IMG/VR virus record: IMGVR_UViG_3300042520_000499
Location: 1-49,621 of that record
Length of the DNA stretch: 49,621 bases
Direction: 5' to 3' (one strand)
DNA from: a virus
Part shown: positions 12,174-20,440 of the stretch, in pieces
Numbering within the stretch: position 1 is the stretch's first letter
Layout of the letters: each line of letters begins with the position of its first letter
Program-made: the position numbers and the translations under genes
The notes under the pieces: generated by a model
What the model was told of the DNA's origin: nothing
The model's database searches: none
What the model saw: the letters and a program-made list of their open reading frames with translations, nothing else

Positions 12174-12566
12174 ATGACACTAGAAGAGTTTGAAGCGATC
12201 TTCAAAGAAAGAGATGAAGCGAAGTCCCCAGATGAGTTGCACGCACAGGTAGTGCGAACCAAACTCCAGAATAACCTGAGCGATCTAGCGAAACTATACA
12301 ACCCACCAAAGCAAAAAACTCAAGAACAGAACACTCAAGAACAAAAAACCCACGCTCGGCAGGTAGGCGGCGACCACTACAAAACCAAATCCATTCAGCC
12401 GTGGGATGTGATAGATACGCTGCCTCATGCCGAAGCTATCGGATTTTACAGGGGAAATGCTATAAAATACCTCATGCGAGCAGGAGCTAAGACTGATAAT
12501 CCAGCGCGACAGGATTACGAGAAGGCACTGCATTACATTGAGAAGTTGCTAGATACCCTACGGTAG
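12174..12566 (+). CDS. DUF3310 protein
   Basis: 130 residues. The C-terminal half carries the DUF3310 pattern: GGDHYKTKSIQPWDVI, AIGFYRGNAIKYLMRAGAK and DYEKALHYIEKLL. DUF3310 proteins are widespread in phages and are sometimes described as related to nucleotide-kinase-like proteins; their activity is unproven. The N-terminus has an acidic helix and a Gln/Thr/Lys-rich linker with NTQEQKT repeats. The start at 12174 is chosen because GAGGAAA lies seven bases before it; the in-frame ATG at 12159 overlaps that SD. Finding this family between TerL and portal is unusual, since it is more often among replication genes. Confidence 0.82.
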   Translation: MTLEEFEAIFKERDEAKSPDELHAQVVRTKLQNNLSDLAKLYNPPKQKTQEQNTQEQKTHARQVGGDHYKTKSIQPWDVIDTLPHAEAIGFYRGNAIKYLMRAGAKTDNPARQDYEKALHYIEKLLDTLR

Positions 12567-12603
12567 CACCCACAAAAGCCTCCCACGAACACAGGAACCC
12601 CAC

Positions 12604-15081
12604 ATGCCCATAGAACGCGCTCCCCAGCAAAGCCCCCTACAGGGTTACATAGAAGAGAACCTCCGTGCTCAAAGCCCACTGCTGAGTGAGAGCGAAGAAG
12701 AGCCTGTAGAGATTATTCTTGGGCCTGAAGACGGTGAGGAGGTATTTTCCATAGAAACTACAGAAATCGAAGCGCCTAGCTTTGATGCTAACCTCGCTGA
12801 GTTTATGGATGAGTCAGAGCTTGCAGCCCTGTCTGCGGATTTGCTTGATGATTTTAGTAACGACAAGGCAGCGCGTAGAGAGTGGGAAGAGACCTATGTA
12901 GACGGGCTGGACTTGCTTGGGTTGAAGCTGGAAGAAAGGACTGAGCCTTGGAACGGAGCGTGTGGAGTATTCCACCCCATGCTGACAGAAGCGGCTATTC
13001 GGTTCCAGAGCGAGATGATCTCAGAGACATTCCCAGCACAAGGGCCAGTCAAGGCGCGGATCATTGGTAAAACGGATAAAGAGACAGAGCAGGCGGCGGC
13101 GCGAGTCGTTGCAGATATGAACTATCAGCTCACTGAGCAGATGCAGGAGTTTCGGCCAGAGCATGAAAAGATGTTGTGGTCACTGTCTCTCTCGGGCGCT
13201 GCGTTCAAGAAGGTGTATTTTGACCCGACACTGAACCGCCCTACGTCGATGTTTGTGCCAGCGGAGGACATCTACCTGCCCTACGGGTCTAGCAGTGCTA
13301 ACACTGCTGAGCGCATCACTCACAGCATGCGGAAGACCAAGAACGAGGTTAAGAAGCTACAGCACAGTGGGTTCTACCGCGACATAGACTTGAACGAGCC
13401 GACGAGAGACATAGACCGTATTCAGAAGCGCAAGGACGACGACTCTGGGTTCAGTGCTATCAACGACGATAGGTATAACTTGCTTGAGATGCAGGTCGAG
13501 TTGAATCTGCCGGGGTTTGAAGACGTTGATCCAGAAACAGGTGAAGAGACAGGTATCGCTCTGCCTTATGTTGTAACCCTCGAAAGGGGTACGGGCGAGG
13601 TGCTGGCTGTCAGGAGAAACTATGAAGAGCATGATGATTTTAAGCAGCCTCGTCAGCATATTGTTCAGTATACGTACATTCCGGGTTTTGGAGCGTATGG
13701 ATACGGTCTCATTCATCTTATTGGTGGTGCTACCCAGTCAGCTACCTCGATAATTCGTCAGCTAATAGATGCAGGCACGCTGAGTAACCTGCCGGGTGGG
13801 TTCAAGACCACTGGACTACGAGTAAAAGGCGACGACACACCCATAGCACCGGGTGAGTTCAGGGATGTGGATATTCCCAGCGGAGCGATGCGTGACAACA
13901 TCATGCCTCTGCCGTACAAGGAGCCGAGTGCTACGCTGTTCCAGCTATTGCAGAACGTAGTGGAGGAGGGCCGCAGGCTAGCAGCCGTGGCTGATGTTAA
14001 GCTCAACGAGATGAATGGTGAGGCTCCCGTCGGTACGACGCTGGCGATCCTAGAGCGCACTCTGAAGGTTATGTCGGCAGTGCAGGCGCGGGTTCATGCG
14101 TCGATGGCTCAGGAGTTCAAGCTGATTGCGGCCCTGATAAGGGACTACACCGCCCCTGACTATTCATACCTCCCGGATGACGTAGCCCCTGCTAGTGCTA
14201 AAAAGCAGGACTATGAGAAGACTGACATAATCCCAGTATCTGATCCTAACGCTACGACAATGGCGCAGAGGATCATTCAGTACCAAGCCGCGATACAGCT
14301 AGCGCAGATGGCTCCGCAGATTTATAACCTCCCACTGCTACACAGGCAGATGCTGGACGTTATGGGTATACGTGACGCAGATAAAATCATTGAGGTGGAT
14401 GATGACCTCAAGCCGACCGATCCTGTTACGGAGAACATGCAGTTAATCAAGATGAAACCAGCGAAAGCGTTCATCGAGCAGAACCATGACGCGCACTTGG
14501 CTGTGCATAATGCCTTCATACAAGACCCCAAAGTGGCCGCTCAGATGGGCCAGAATCCTCAAGCGCAGGCTATTATGCAGGCGTTTCAGGCGCATATCGC
14601 GGAGCATATCGGGTTCTCGTATAGAAAGCAGATTGAGTTACAGCTAGGCGTACCTCTACCCCCGCCCGACGAAGATATGCCTCCAGAATTGGAAGCAAGG
14701 GTGGCTCCGCTATTGGCACAGGCCGCACAGCAGGCGTTACAGCAGTCTCAGGCCGAGGCACAGGCGCAACAAGCCCAGCAGCAGGCTCAAGACCCCGTGA
14801 TGCAGATGCAGATGAAAGAGCTTCAGCTTAAAGAGCAGGAGCTACAGATGAAAGCGCAGATTGAGCAGGCCAAAATCCAAGCGGATAAGGAGATTGCCAT
14901 TATGGACAATCAGACCAAACTCCAGATTCAAGGGGCCAAGGACAAGCAGGAAGGCTTCAAAGTAGGCTTCGATGCAGTTAAAGAGTACGTCATGAAGGAT
15001 GGTGAACGCGCACACGGACGTGAGGAAAAGCAGAAAGATCGGGATCACTCCGCAGCGCAAGAGCGCGGGAGGTCGGTTTGA
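12604..15081 (+). CDS. portal protein
   Basis: 825 residues. An acidic N-terminus precedes a long central body with typical portal segments: WNGACGVFHPMLTEAAIRFQSE, ETFPAQGPVKARIIG, PAEDIYLPYG and YGYGLIHLIGGATQS. A wing/stem region with MNGEAPVGTTLAILERT follows. From about residue 690 the protein becomes a Gln/Ala-rich coiled coil (QQALQQSQAEAQAQQAQQQ, then KELQLKEQELQMKAQIEQAK). This is a dodecameric DNA gate at one capsid vertex, bound by terminase during packaging and by adaptors afterwards. The size and Gln-rich barrel-like tail are similar to P22-type portals. The 3' end overlaps the next gene by 83 bases in another frame. Confidence 0.92.
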   Translation: MPIERAPQQSPLQGYIEENLRAQSPLLSESEEEPVEIILGPEDGEEVFSIETTEIEAPSFDANLAEFMDESELAALSADLLDDFSNDKAARREWEETYVDGLDLLGLKLEERTEPWNGACGVFHPMLTEAAIRFQSEMISETFPAQGPVKARIIGKTDKETEQAAARVVADMNYQLTEQMQEFRPEHEKMLWSLSLSGAAFKKVYFDPTLNRPTSMFVPAEDIYLPYGSSSANTAERITHSMRKTKNEVKKLQHSGFYRDIDLNEPTRDIDRIQKRKDDDSGFSAINDDRYNLLEMQVELNLPGFEDVDPETGEETGIALPYVVTLERGTGEVLAVRRNYEEHDDFKQPRQHIVQYTYIPGFGAYGYGLIHLIGGATQSATSIIRQLIDAGTLSNLPGGFKTTGLRVKGDDTPIAPGEFRDVDIPSGAMRDNIMPLPYKEPSATLFQLLQNVVEEGRRLAAVADVKLNEMNGEAPVGTTLAILERTLKVMSAVQARVHASMAQEFKLIAALIRDYTAPDYSYLPDDVAPASAKKQDYEKTDIIPVSDPNATTMAQRIIQYQAAIQLAQMAPQIYNLPLLHRQMLDVMGIRDADKIIEVDDDLKPTDPVTENMQLIKMKPAKAFIEQNHDAHLAVHNAFIQDPKVAAQMGQNPQAQAIMQAFQAHIAEHIGFSYRKQIELQLGVPLPPPDEDMPPELEARVAPLLAQAAQQALQQSQAEAQAQQAQQQAQDPVMQMQMKELQLKEQELQMKAQIEQAKIQADKEIAIMDNQTKLQIQGAKDKQEGFKVGFDAVKEYVMKDGERAHGREEKQKDRDHSAAQERGRSV

Positions 15082-15508
15082 CTACGCTAAAGGCGGTAAA
15101 GTAACACAAGACCCGTATGACTTTTCAGATAGATATAACACACCATTAACCCCCAAGGAGGAGCGTGCTTTTAAGGAGTGGGCTGGAGAAAAGGTAAAAG
15201 ACCTGTATGACTATGACCTGAAAGGATTTTGGAAATCTGGTGCAGGCTTAGATGCTAGAGGGCATGGGTTAGATCAGTACAAAAAGCCTAACCATCCTAC
15301 TTTTAGCAATCAGAGCTTGTACCACGGGGTTGATGGACAAACGGGCGGGGCTTGGTCTGAAGCTCCTGATGGGCAGGTTGTGTTTACTCCTTCTAGGCAC
15401 AATCTTAAAAATATGCCTCTGCCCGTTATGAAACGCTACTTTGATGAACGAGAACCGGGCGCGTTGATAAATATAGACCCAGCAACAATAGAGGAAATAA
15501 ACGAATGA
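14999..15508 (+). CDS. conserved phage structural-region protein (DARGH motif)
   Basis: 169 residues. It contains the segments DLKGFWKSGAGLDARGHGLDQYKKPNHPTFSNQSLYHG and VVFTPSRHNLK, each recognisable in shorter parts (GLDARGH, KKPNHPTFSNQS). Proteins with this DARGH..PNHPTFS pattern are common in phage head or tail regions; function is not established. The N-terminus carries FDYAKGGKV, one copy of the GG peptide motif seen in other virion genes here. The ATG at 14999 is the only standard start, giving an 83-base overlap with the portal gene. No SD is evident, so translation may depend on coupling. Confidence 0.72.
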   Translation: MVNAHTDVRKSRKIGITPQRKSAGGRFDYAKGGKVTQDPYDFSDRYNTPLTPKEERAFKEWAGEKVKDLYDYDLKGFWKSGAGLDARGHGLDQYKKPNHPTFSNQSLYHGVDGQTGGAWSEAPDGQVVFTPSRHNLKNMPLPVMKRYFDEREPGALINIDPATIEEINE

Positions 15509-15690
15509 AAACGCCGGTTGATCTTGTTATAAAAAATCTCGAAGAGGCTATTTCTTGCCGCAGAGATGCTATTACAAAGGGGCCGATAAGCTCTTTTGAG
15601 GAGTATAAATACCTCACCGGGGTCATTGCTGGCCTACAGGCGGCGCTGGATGCTGTGAAAATAGCGCAGAAACAGTACGAAGAAGATTGA
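15505..15690 (+). CDS. small conserved phage protein (61 aa)
   Basis: Begins at an ATGA overlap with the upstream gene. Helical, with YKYLTGVIAGLQAALDAVK, a pattern I recognise from very small proteins in many phage head regions, usually near the portal. Acidic C-terminus. No catalytic residues evident; possibly a minor head component or assembly factor. Confidence 0.72.
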   Translation: MKTPVDLVIKNLEEAISCRRDAITKGPISSFEEYKYLTGVIAGLQAALDAVKIAQKQYEED

Positions 15691-15697
15691 TTTTTTG

Positions 15698-15741
15698 TGG
15701 GGGATGGAATCAGGCCACATCCCCCATTATATTCTGGCCTG
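15698..15741 (+). promoter_or_regulatory. candidate H-type RNA pseudoknot upstream of GroES-like gene
   Basis: Stem 1 is TGGGGGATG (15698-15706) with CATCCCCCA (15718-15726), nine perfect pairs. The loop of stem 1 contains CAGGCC (15711-15716), complementary to GGCCTG (15736-15741), six pairs. Connecting loops are 4, 1 and 9 nt, sterically reasonable for an H-type pseudoknot. The SD AAGGAG (15747-15752) begins five bases later. The same bases can alternatively form two competing hairpins. Confidence 0.6.
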
Positions 15742-15757
15742 CTGTTAAGGAGCTTTT

Positions 15758-16147
15758 ATGTCAGTTGCTGATATTGATACGGAAAAAACGCAAGAAAATG
15801 CTGAAGCCTTGGCTTCTCGCCTACCCGACCCAGTAGGGTACAAAATGCTGGTTGTAAAACCAGAAATCGAAGCGCGTTCTGAAGGCGGTATTTTGAAGCC
15901 TAAAGAGTTCTTGGATAGAGAAAAAGCTGGTGCAGTAGTAGGGCTTGTCCTTAAACAAGGCGATCTTTGCTACAAAGATGAGGATAAGTTTCCCTCTGGC
16001 CCGTGGTGTAAGGAAGGGGATTTTGTCCTTATCGGAGCCTATAGAGGCTCTCGTTTTTCCGTAGACGGACAGGAGTTTGTCATTATTAACGACGACATGA
16101 TCGAAGGTGTCGTTGCCGATCCTCGTGGAATTAACCGCGCATACTAG
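15758..16147 (+). CDS. GroES-like co-chaperonin
   Basis: 129 residues. The C-terminal 100 match the Cpn10 pattern: DPVGYKMLVVKPE (first strand), a mobile-loop position with SEGGILKPKEF, GAVVGLVLKQGD, the middle WCKEGDFVLIGAYRGSRF and the end EFVIINDDMIEGVV. Cpn10 caps GroEL. Phage versions such as T4 gp31 replace host GroES to fold the capsid protein, and this gene's position just before the scaffold and capsid genes fits. The N-terminal 25 residues are an extension. The loop is GGILKP rather than the typical GGIVL, so GroEL binding might differ. AAGGAG precedes the ATG, and a candidate pseudoknot lies upstream. Confidence 0.82.
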   Translation: MSVADIDTEKTQENAEALASRLPDPVGYKMLVVKPEIEARSEGGILKPKEFLDREKAGAVVGLVLKQGDLCYKDEDKFPSGPWCKEGDFVLIGAYRGSRFSVDGQEFVIINDDMIEGVVADPRGINRAY

Positions 16148-16156
16148 GAGTAAATC

Positions 16157-17128
16157 ATGGCTGAAATAGATGACGATTTTGGTGCTGAAGAGGAAGTCTA
16201 CGTCGTAGGCTCCAACAAGGACAAACCCAAAGATGAAGTAGAAATCGAGATTGTCGATGACACTCCTGAAGAGGACAAAGGCAGAAAGCCCTTAAAAGCA
16301 GACAAGGAAGAAACGCAGGAAGATGAGCTAGACAAATACTCTGATGGCGTTCAGAAAAGATTCAACCAGCTTACTCATCGGTATCACGATGAGCGCCGCG
16401 CTAAAGAAGCCCTAGAAAAGCAGAATAGCGAAGCGGTAGCACTGGCGCAGGCCATTCTTGCTGAAAACGAAAAGCTCAAGCAGACCCTTACTTGGGGACA
16501 GCAAGAGTACGTTAATGAAGTAAACGCCAAGATTGACTACGCACAGAAGCTGGCCGAAGATAAGTACCGTCGTGCTTATGAGTCAGGTGATACGGAAGGG
16601 GTTTTGGATGCACAAAGAGCGCTACAGGATGTAGCTGTTCAGAAGTCCAGAATGAGCGATTTTAGACCGCCTATTCCTGAAGTAGAGCAACGTGAAAATA
16701 ATGCTTTACAACAGCCACAACAACCTGTATATAATCAACCTCATATAGAGCAGCAGAAACCACAAGCGCCTGTACGCGACCCTAGAGCGGAAGAATGGGC
16801 TTCCAAAAATCCTTGGTTCGGTGCAGATGAGGAAATGACCTCCTTGGCTTATGGCTTGCACTCTAAGCTGGTAAATTCGGGTGTCGATCCGCAGTCAGAT
16901 GAATACTATGCGACTATCGACAAACGCATCAGGGATGTATTTCCTGAATACTTTGGAAAGACGAAAGAAAAGCCGCGAACCTCGTCCCCCGTGGCTCCTG
17001 CTGGCAGGTCAACTGCAAGTAGGAAAGTGACGCTAAATCCACATCAAGTGGCCCTAGCAAAGAAACTCGGCGTTCCATTAGCAGAATACGCTAAACACGT
17101 CGCTAAACTGGAGCAGCGCAATGGCTAA
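16157..17128 (+). CDS. capsid scaffolding protein
   Basis: 323 residues. A very acidic N-terminus (EEDKGRKPLKADKEETQEDELDKY in shorter runs) is followed by DGVQKRFNQLTHRYHDERRAKEALE and a long coiled coil. A Gln/Pro-rich linker follows (QQPQQPVYNQPHIEQQKPQAP in parts), and then a small basic C-terminal domain (SRKVTLNPHQVALAKKLGVPL) that probably contacts the capsid protein. This helical acidic core with a basic C-terminal helix is typical of scaffolds, which form the prohead core and leave before or during packaging. It lies between the co-chaperonin and capsid genes and overlaps the next gene by eight bases. Confidence 0.85.
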   Translation: MAEIDDDFGAEEEVYVVGSNKDKPKDEVEIEIVDDTPEEDKGRKPLKADKEETQEDELDKYSDGVQKRFNQLTHRYHDERRAKEALEKQNSEAVALAQAILAENEKLKQTLTWGQQEYVNEVNAKIDYAQKLAEDKYRRAYESGDTEGVLDAQRALQDVAVQKSRMSDFRPPIPEVEQRENNALQQPQQPVYNQPHIEQQKPQAPVRDPRAEEWASKNPWFGADEEMTSLAYGLHSKLVNSGVDPQSDEYYATIDKRIRDVFPEYFGKTKEKPRTSSPVAPAGRSTASRKVTLNPHQVALAKKLGVPLAEYAKHVAKLEQRNG

Positions 17129-17582
17129 TATCCAAATAGATAGAAAACAAAGAACCAATGAAACACGGGAAGATGAGGTACGTCAAGTATCTTGGAGGCC
17201 CGCGCACGATCTGCCGACTCCCGCACCACAGGACGGCTATGTATTTCATTGGAAACGTGTATCTATGGTAGGCCAAGCCGACCCCGCTAATATGGCTAAG
17301 GCGCGTCGTGAAGGATGGGAACCGTGCAAAGCGGAAGATCATCCTGAAATGCTGGCAGATTTCGCCGCTTTTGGGCTGCAAGCCACAGGGATCATTGAAA
17401 TTGGTGGTCTCGTGCTCTGTAAGTCTACTGTTGAGAACGCACTGGCGCGTAAGGCGTACTATGAAAACGCAACTCACGCTCAGACTCAAGCAGTAGATCA
17501 GAACTTTTTACGTGAAAATGACCCGCGTATGCCTCTCTTTAAGGAAGGCAGGACAAAGGTTTCTTTCGGTCGCGGTTCCTGA
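17121..17582 (+). CDS. conserved head-region protein (153 aa)
   Basis: Contains SWRPAHDLPTPAPQDGYVFHWKR, REGWEPCKAEDHPEML and IEIGGLVLCKS. I recognise this pattern as a conserved phage protein placed between scaffold and capsid genes in many podovirus- and siphovirus-like genomes, usually unnamed. Basic C-terminus (KEGRTKVSFGRGS). Likely a minor head component; no known activity. Confidence 0.72.
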   Translation: MANIQIDRKQRTNETREDEVRQVSWRPAHDLPTPAPQDGYVFHWKRVSMVGQADPANMAKARREGWEPCKAEDHPEMLADFAAFGLQATGIIEIGGLVLCKSTVENALARKAYYENATHAQTQAVDQNFLRENDPRMPLFKEGRTKVSFGRGS

Positions 17583-17619
17583 TTATTCGGGGCCGCTTAA
17601 AATTATTTAGGAGTTTACT

Positions 17620-18258
17620 ATGCCTAGTGTTTTCAATCCCGGCCCCTCCGGTTTCCTCCCGGTAAACCTGCTGGGTGGTCGTGTATATGCGGGTTCAACC
17701 CGACACATCCCGATTGCTTCTGGTTATGCTCAGAACATCGGTTTTGGTGATCTTGTCGCTCTTGACGCTAACGGTCAGGCCGTTCGTGTTGATACCTCTG
17801 CTGGTGCTAAGGCTGACTTTAATACCGCAAAGGTCATTGGTGTCTTCCTCGGTTGCGGTTATTCACAGACCTCTGGGCTGAAATATACGCTTAACGCTCA
17901 GAACTGGGTGTCAGGCACCACTGCTTCTGATGTTTATGCTGTTGTCGTAGATGACCCGGATGCCATTTTTCAGGTAACTCTGACCAATGCTTCTGGTGTT
18001 CAGTACACCTCTTCTGCGGCTACTCAGTCCAATGTTGGTAACAACATCGGTTACTACCAGCCCGCTACGTTCGTTAATGCCTCTGGCAATAGCACCGTGT
18101 CTGCAAACCTTGCGTCTGCAACTACCACCAGCACCCTGCCCTTCCGTATTATTGACGTAGTGCAGGAAAGTGCCCTACCGTCTGATGGATCGTTTACGCA
18201 GGTTCTGGTTACGTATAACTTCGGTCTGCATTTCTATCGTCAGGCTACAGGCATCTAA
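17620..18258 (+). CDS. probable capsid decoration or minor head protein
   Basis: 212 residues, beta-rich and low in charge, with strands such as GGRVYAGSTRHIPIASG and GFGDLVALDANGQAVRV. It lies 13 bases before the major capsid gene. Its codon choice (CGT, GGT, CTG, AAC) is as biased as that of the capsid gene, suggesting comparably high expression. That is what a decoration protein or a second coat protein would need. TTAGGAG precedes the ATG. No sequence family confirmed. Confidence 0.65.
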   Translation: MPSVFNPGPSGFLPVNLLGGRVYAGSTRHIPIASGYAQNIGFGDLVALDANGQAVRVDTSAGAKADFNTAKVIGVFLGCGYSQTSGLKYTLNAQNWVSGTTASDVYAVVVDDPDAIFQVTLTNASGVQYTSSAATQSNVGNNIGYYQPATFVNASGNSTVSANLASATTTSTLPFRIIDVVQESALPSDGSFTQVLVTYNFGLHFYRQATGI

Positions 18259-18271
18259 GGAGTAATTATCA

Positions 18272-19180
18272 ATGGCTGCTATTTCACGCGCGCAACTACT
18301 TAAAGAACTGCTCCCCGGCCTGAACGCCCTGTTCGGTCTGGAATACGCACGTTATGGTGAAGAATGGAAAGAACTGTTTGAGATCGAAAGTTCTGACCGT
18401 TCCTTTGAAGAAGAACAGAAGCTGTCCGGTTTCGGCGCTGCTCCTGTAAAGAACGAAGGCTCTGCTATCACCTATGACACCGCTCAGGAAGCATGGTCTA
18501 CCCGATACACCCACGAAACCATCGCTCTTGGCTTCTCTCTGACCGAGGAAGCTGTAGAAGATAACCTGTATGACTCTCTGTCTGCTCGTTATACTAAGGC
18601 GCTGGCTCGTGCTATGGCGTACACCAAGGAAGTCAAGGGCGCTAACGTGCTCAACAACGGCTTCAACGCTAACTACCCCGGCGGCGACGGCAAACAGCTT
18701 TTCAGCAACGCTCACCCGTTGGTTAATGGCTCTACCCTGTCTAACGTACCTTCTACCCCCACTGACCTGAATGAAACTTCTCTTGAGAACGCCGTCATTC
18801 AGATTTCTCTGTGGACTGACGAACGTGGACTGCTCATCGCAGCAAAACCGAAGAAGCTGATTATTCCTCCGGCTCTTCAGTTCGTTGCTACCCGTCTGTT
18901 GGAAACCCAGCTTCGTGTTGGCACCACCGACAACGACATCAACGCTCTGGTTAACAACGGCTCTATTCCGGGCGGCTACAGCATCAACCACTTCTTGACC
19001 GACACGAACGCTTGGTTCTTGCAGACTGACGTTCCTAACGGCCTGAAGCACTTCGTTCGTGCTGCTCTGGCTACCTCTATGGATAGCGACTTCGATACCG
19101 GCAACGCCCGTTACAAGGCTCGTGAAAGGTACTCGTACGGTTGGAGTGACCCGCTGGCTATGTTCGGCTCGCAGGGCTAA
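18272..19180 (+). CDS. major capsid protein (HK97-fold, Mu gpT-like)
   Basis: 302 residues. An N-terminal helix (ISRAQLLKELLPGLNALFG) is followed by an E-loop-like region (TRYTHETIALGFSLTEEAVEDNLY). Then come YTKALARAMAYTKEVKGANVLNNGF with GKQLFSNAHPL and PKKLIIPPALQFVATRLL, and a C-terminal SYGWSDPLAMFGSQG. This layout matches the Mu gpT-like branch of HK97-fold capsid proteins. The codons are strongly optimised (CTG, AAC, GGC, CGT), unlike most neighbours, as expected for the most abundant product. GGAGTAAT precedes the ATG, and an intrinsic terminator follows the stop at 19203. Confidence 0.9.
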   Translation: MAAISRAQLLKELLPGLNALFGLEYARYGEEWKELFEIESSDRSFEEEQKLSGFGAAPVKNEGSAITYDTAQEAWSTRYTHETIALGFSLTEEAVEDNLYDSLSARYTKALARAMAYTKEVKGANVLNNGFNANYPGGDGKQLFSNAHPLVNGSTLSNVPSTPTDLNETSLENAVIQISLWTDERGLLIAAKPKKLIIPPALQFVATRLLETQLRVGTTDNDINALVNNGSIPGGYSINHFLTDTNAWFLQTDVPNGLKHFVRAALATSMDSDFDTGNARYKARERYSYGWSDPLAMFGSQG

Positions 19181-19202
19181 ACCTTGTAAATCAAGGACTT
19201 GG

Positions 19203-19225
19203 AAGGGGCTTCGGCCCCTTTCTTT
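19203..19225 (+). terminator. intrinsic terminator after the capsid gene
   Basis: AAGGGGC (19203-19209), TTCG tetraloop, GCCCCTT (19214-19220), then TCTTT. A strong GC stem with a stable tetraloop, 22 bases past the capsid stop. It ends or attenuates the head transcript. Confidence 0.88.
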
Positions 19226-19235
19226 GGATAAAATT

Positions 19236-19892
19236 ATGAACAAAACTATTTTTGAAGGTAATAAAGCATTTATCGGCGCTGAACATGGGAAGCCCCTATT
19301 TTTGTCTGAAGTCGATAAGAGAAAGGTTAAAGCCATAGCAGGTAAATACGGTGTTTGGTACGAAGGCGCGGGGGGTGATGTTGAATCTAACGCAAGTTTG
19401 TTTGCGCCTGAAGACTACGAAGGGTCGTGGGATGACAAGTTTGCTGGCTCTGTACAAGGCTATCCCTATGAGTTTTTGTACACGATTTTCACTAATACCT
19501 CGGTTAACAAGCAAGCAAAAGCCTTGACTGCTCCCAGCAAAACCATATTCGCCAGCATCATGGCCGCACAAGAAAAAGTAGGCTACTTCAAAGACAGAAA
19601 ATTTGGAGAAAATACTCTGCGAAAATTTCTTATAAATTGTGCAAGTGTGGGCATAAATTTCTTGGTGATGAGCCAGAAGAAAGCTACTGCGGATAACGTG
19701 GCCCAGTTTCTTAAAGCGGGCGAACAGTTGATGTGGCCTTCAAACTGGTCGGAGTACCCCAATGCTGCGGGTAAAGCTATGAAAAAAGCCGAAGAAGCTA
19801 GGATAAAGTTCCTTAAAAGTGCCGCTTCTGGGGTATATGTAGTGGGTAAAGACCACTTAAAATTTTTAGTTGACACGCACCGAAAACCCTAG
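19236..19892 (+). CDS. unknown protein between capsid terminator and internal promoter (218 aa)
   Basis: I do not recognise this protein. Start at 19236 (MNKTIFEGNKAF); an in-frame ATG at 19059 lies inside the capsid gene and is rejected. Segments: KPLFLSEVDKRKVKAIAGKYG, a Gly/Asp loop, YPYEFLYTIFTNTSVNKQ, a Lys-rich helical region and a C-terminal GVYVVGKDHLKFLVDTH. No membrane segment. It has a weak SD (GGATAA). It is flanked by a terminator and by a promoter overlapping its 3' end, and its codons are much less biased than those of the capsid gene. This resembles a moron-like cargo gene, expressed by read-through or under its own control. Confidence 0.7.
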   Translation: MNKTIFEGNKAFIGAEHGKPLFLSEVDKRKVKAIAGKYGVWYEGAGGDVESNASLFAPEDYEGSWDDKFAGSVQGYPYEFLYTIFTNTSVNKQAKALTAPSKTIFASIMAAQEKVGYFKDRKFGENTLRKFLINCASVGINFLVMSQKKATADNVAQFLKAGEQLMWPSNWSEYPNAAGKAMKKAEEARIKFLKSAASGVYVVGKDHLKFLVDTHRKP

Positions 19893-19898
19893 TATAAG
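19870..19898 (+). promoter_or_regulatory. sigma70 promoter, rightward, internal to late cluster
   Basis: TTGACA (19870-19875), 17-bp spacer, TATAAG (19893-19898). Predicted start near 19905, giving an 84-base leader to the gene at 19989. The spacer overlaps the 3' end of the 19236-19892 gene. Confidence 0.72.
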
Positions 19899-19988
19899 AA
19901 AACTAAATCTGGGACTTTTTATTTTGCCTGTCAGACTGGCCCAGCAGACTAGCACACGATTTCAGGCGCAAGTGCATGAGGAAATTCG

Positions 19989-20429
19989 ATGGCTTTTTCA
20001 ACCTTCTCTGGCCCAATTCGCTCTGGTACTGTTCGTTACGGTACTGGCAATAATACCGGCGTTGCCGTTCTCGCACAGTCAGCCTCTCTTGGTCTGACTA
20101 CTTCTGTTGCCTGCGTCCTCCCTGCTGGTGCACAGATTCTGAATATCTTCATTGACGTAACCACTACGTTCACTACCAGCTCGACGCTGGCTGTTGGCGA
20201 CGGCACCACTGCTGATAAATACGTCACGGCGATTACCACTCCTACTGCTGGCCGTCAGACTATTACGTTCACCGCAGCGCAGCTCACGGCTATGTCTAAC
20301 ATTGGCACTACTGATGTGGCGGTAACTATCACTATGGCAGGCACCACTGCTGTTGCAGGTGCGGGATTCATTACCGTTGTCTATGCACAGAAAGCTAGCG
20401 ATGGCTCACAAGACCCAGCAACTCCGTAA
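19989..20429 (+). CDS. structural protein, decoration/fibre-like (146 aa)
   Basis: A low-charge, Thr/Ala/Gly-rich beta protein (AFSTFSGPIRSGTVRYGTGN; later VAVTITMAGTTAVAGAGFITV). GAGGAAA precedes the ATG. It is the first gene after the internal promoter. The composition is that of surface-exposed virion proteins such as head decoration or fibre-base proteins; I cannot choose between them. Confidence 0.62.
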   Translation: MAFSTFSGPIRSGTVRYGTGNNTGVAVLAQSASLGLTTSVACVLPAGAQILNIFIDVTTTFTTSSTLAVGDGTTADKYVTAITTPTAGRQTITFTAAQLTAMSNIGTTDVAVTITMAGTTAVAGAGFITVVYAQKASDGSQDPATP

Positions 20430-20440
20430 GTAGTTAGCAA

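Noticed and set aside
18296-19336. A 346-residue leftward frame opposite the capsid gene
   Set aside because: It is a shadow of strongly biased codons in the capsid gene; it runs across the terminator and has no SD.
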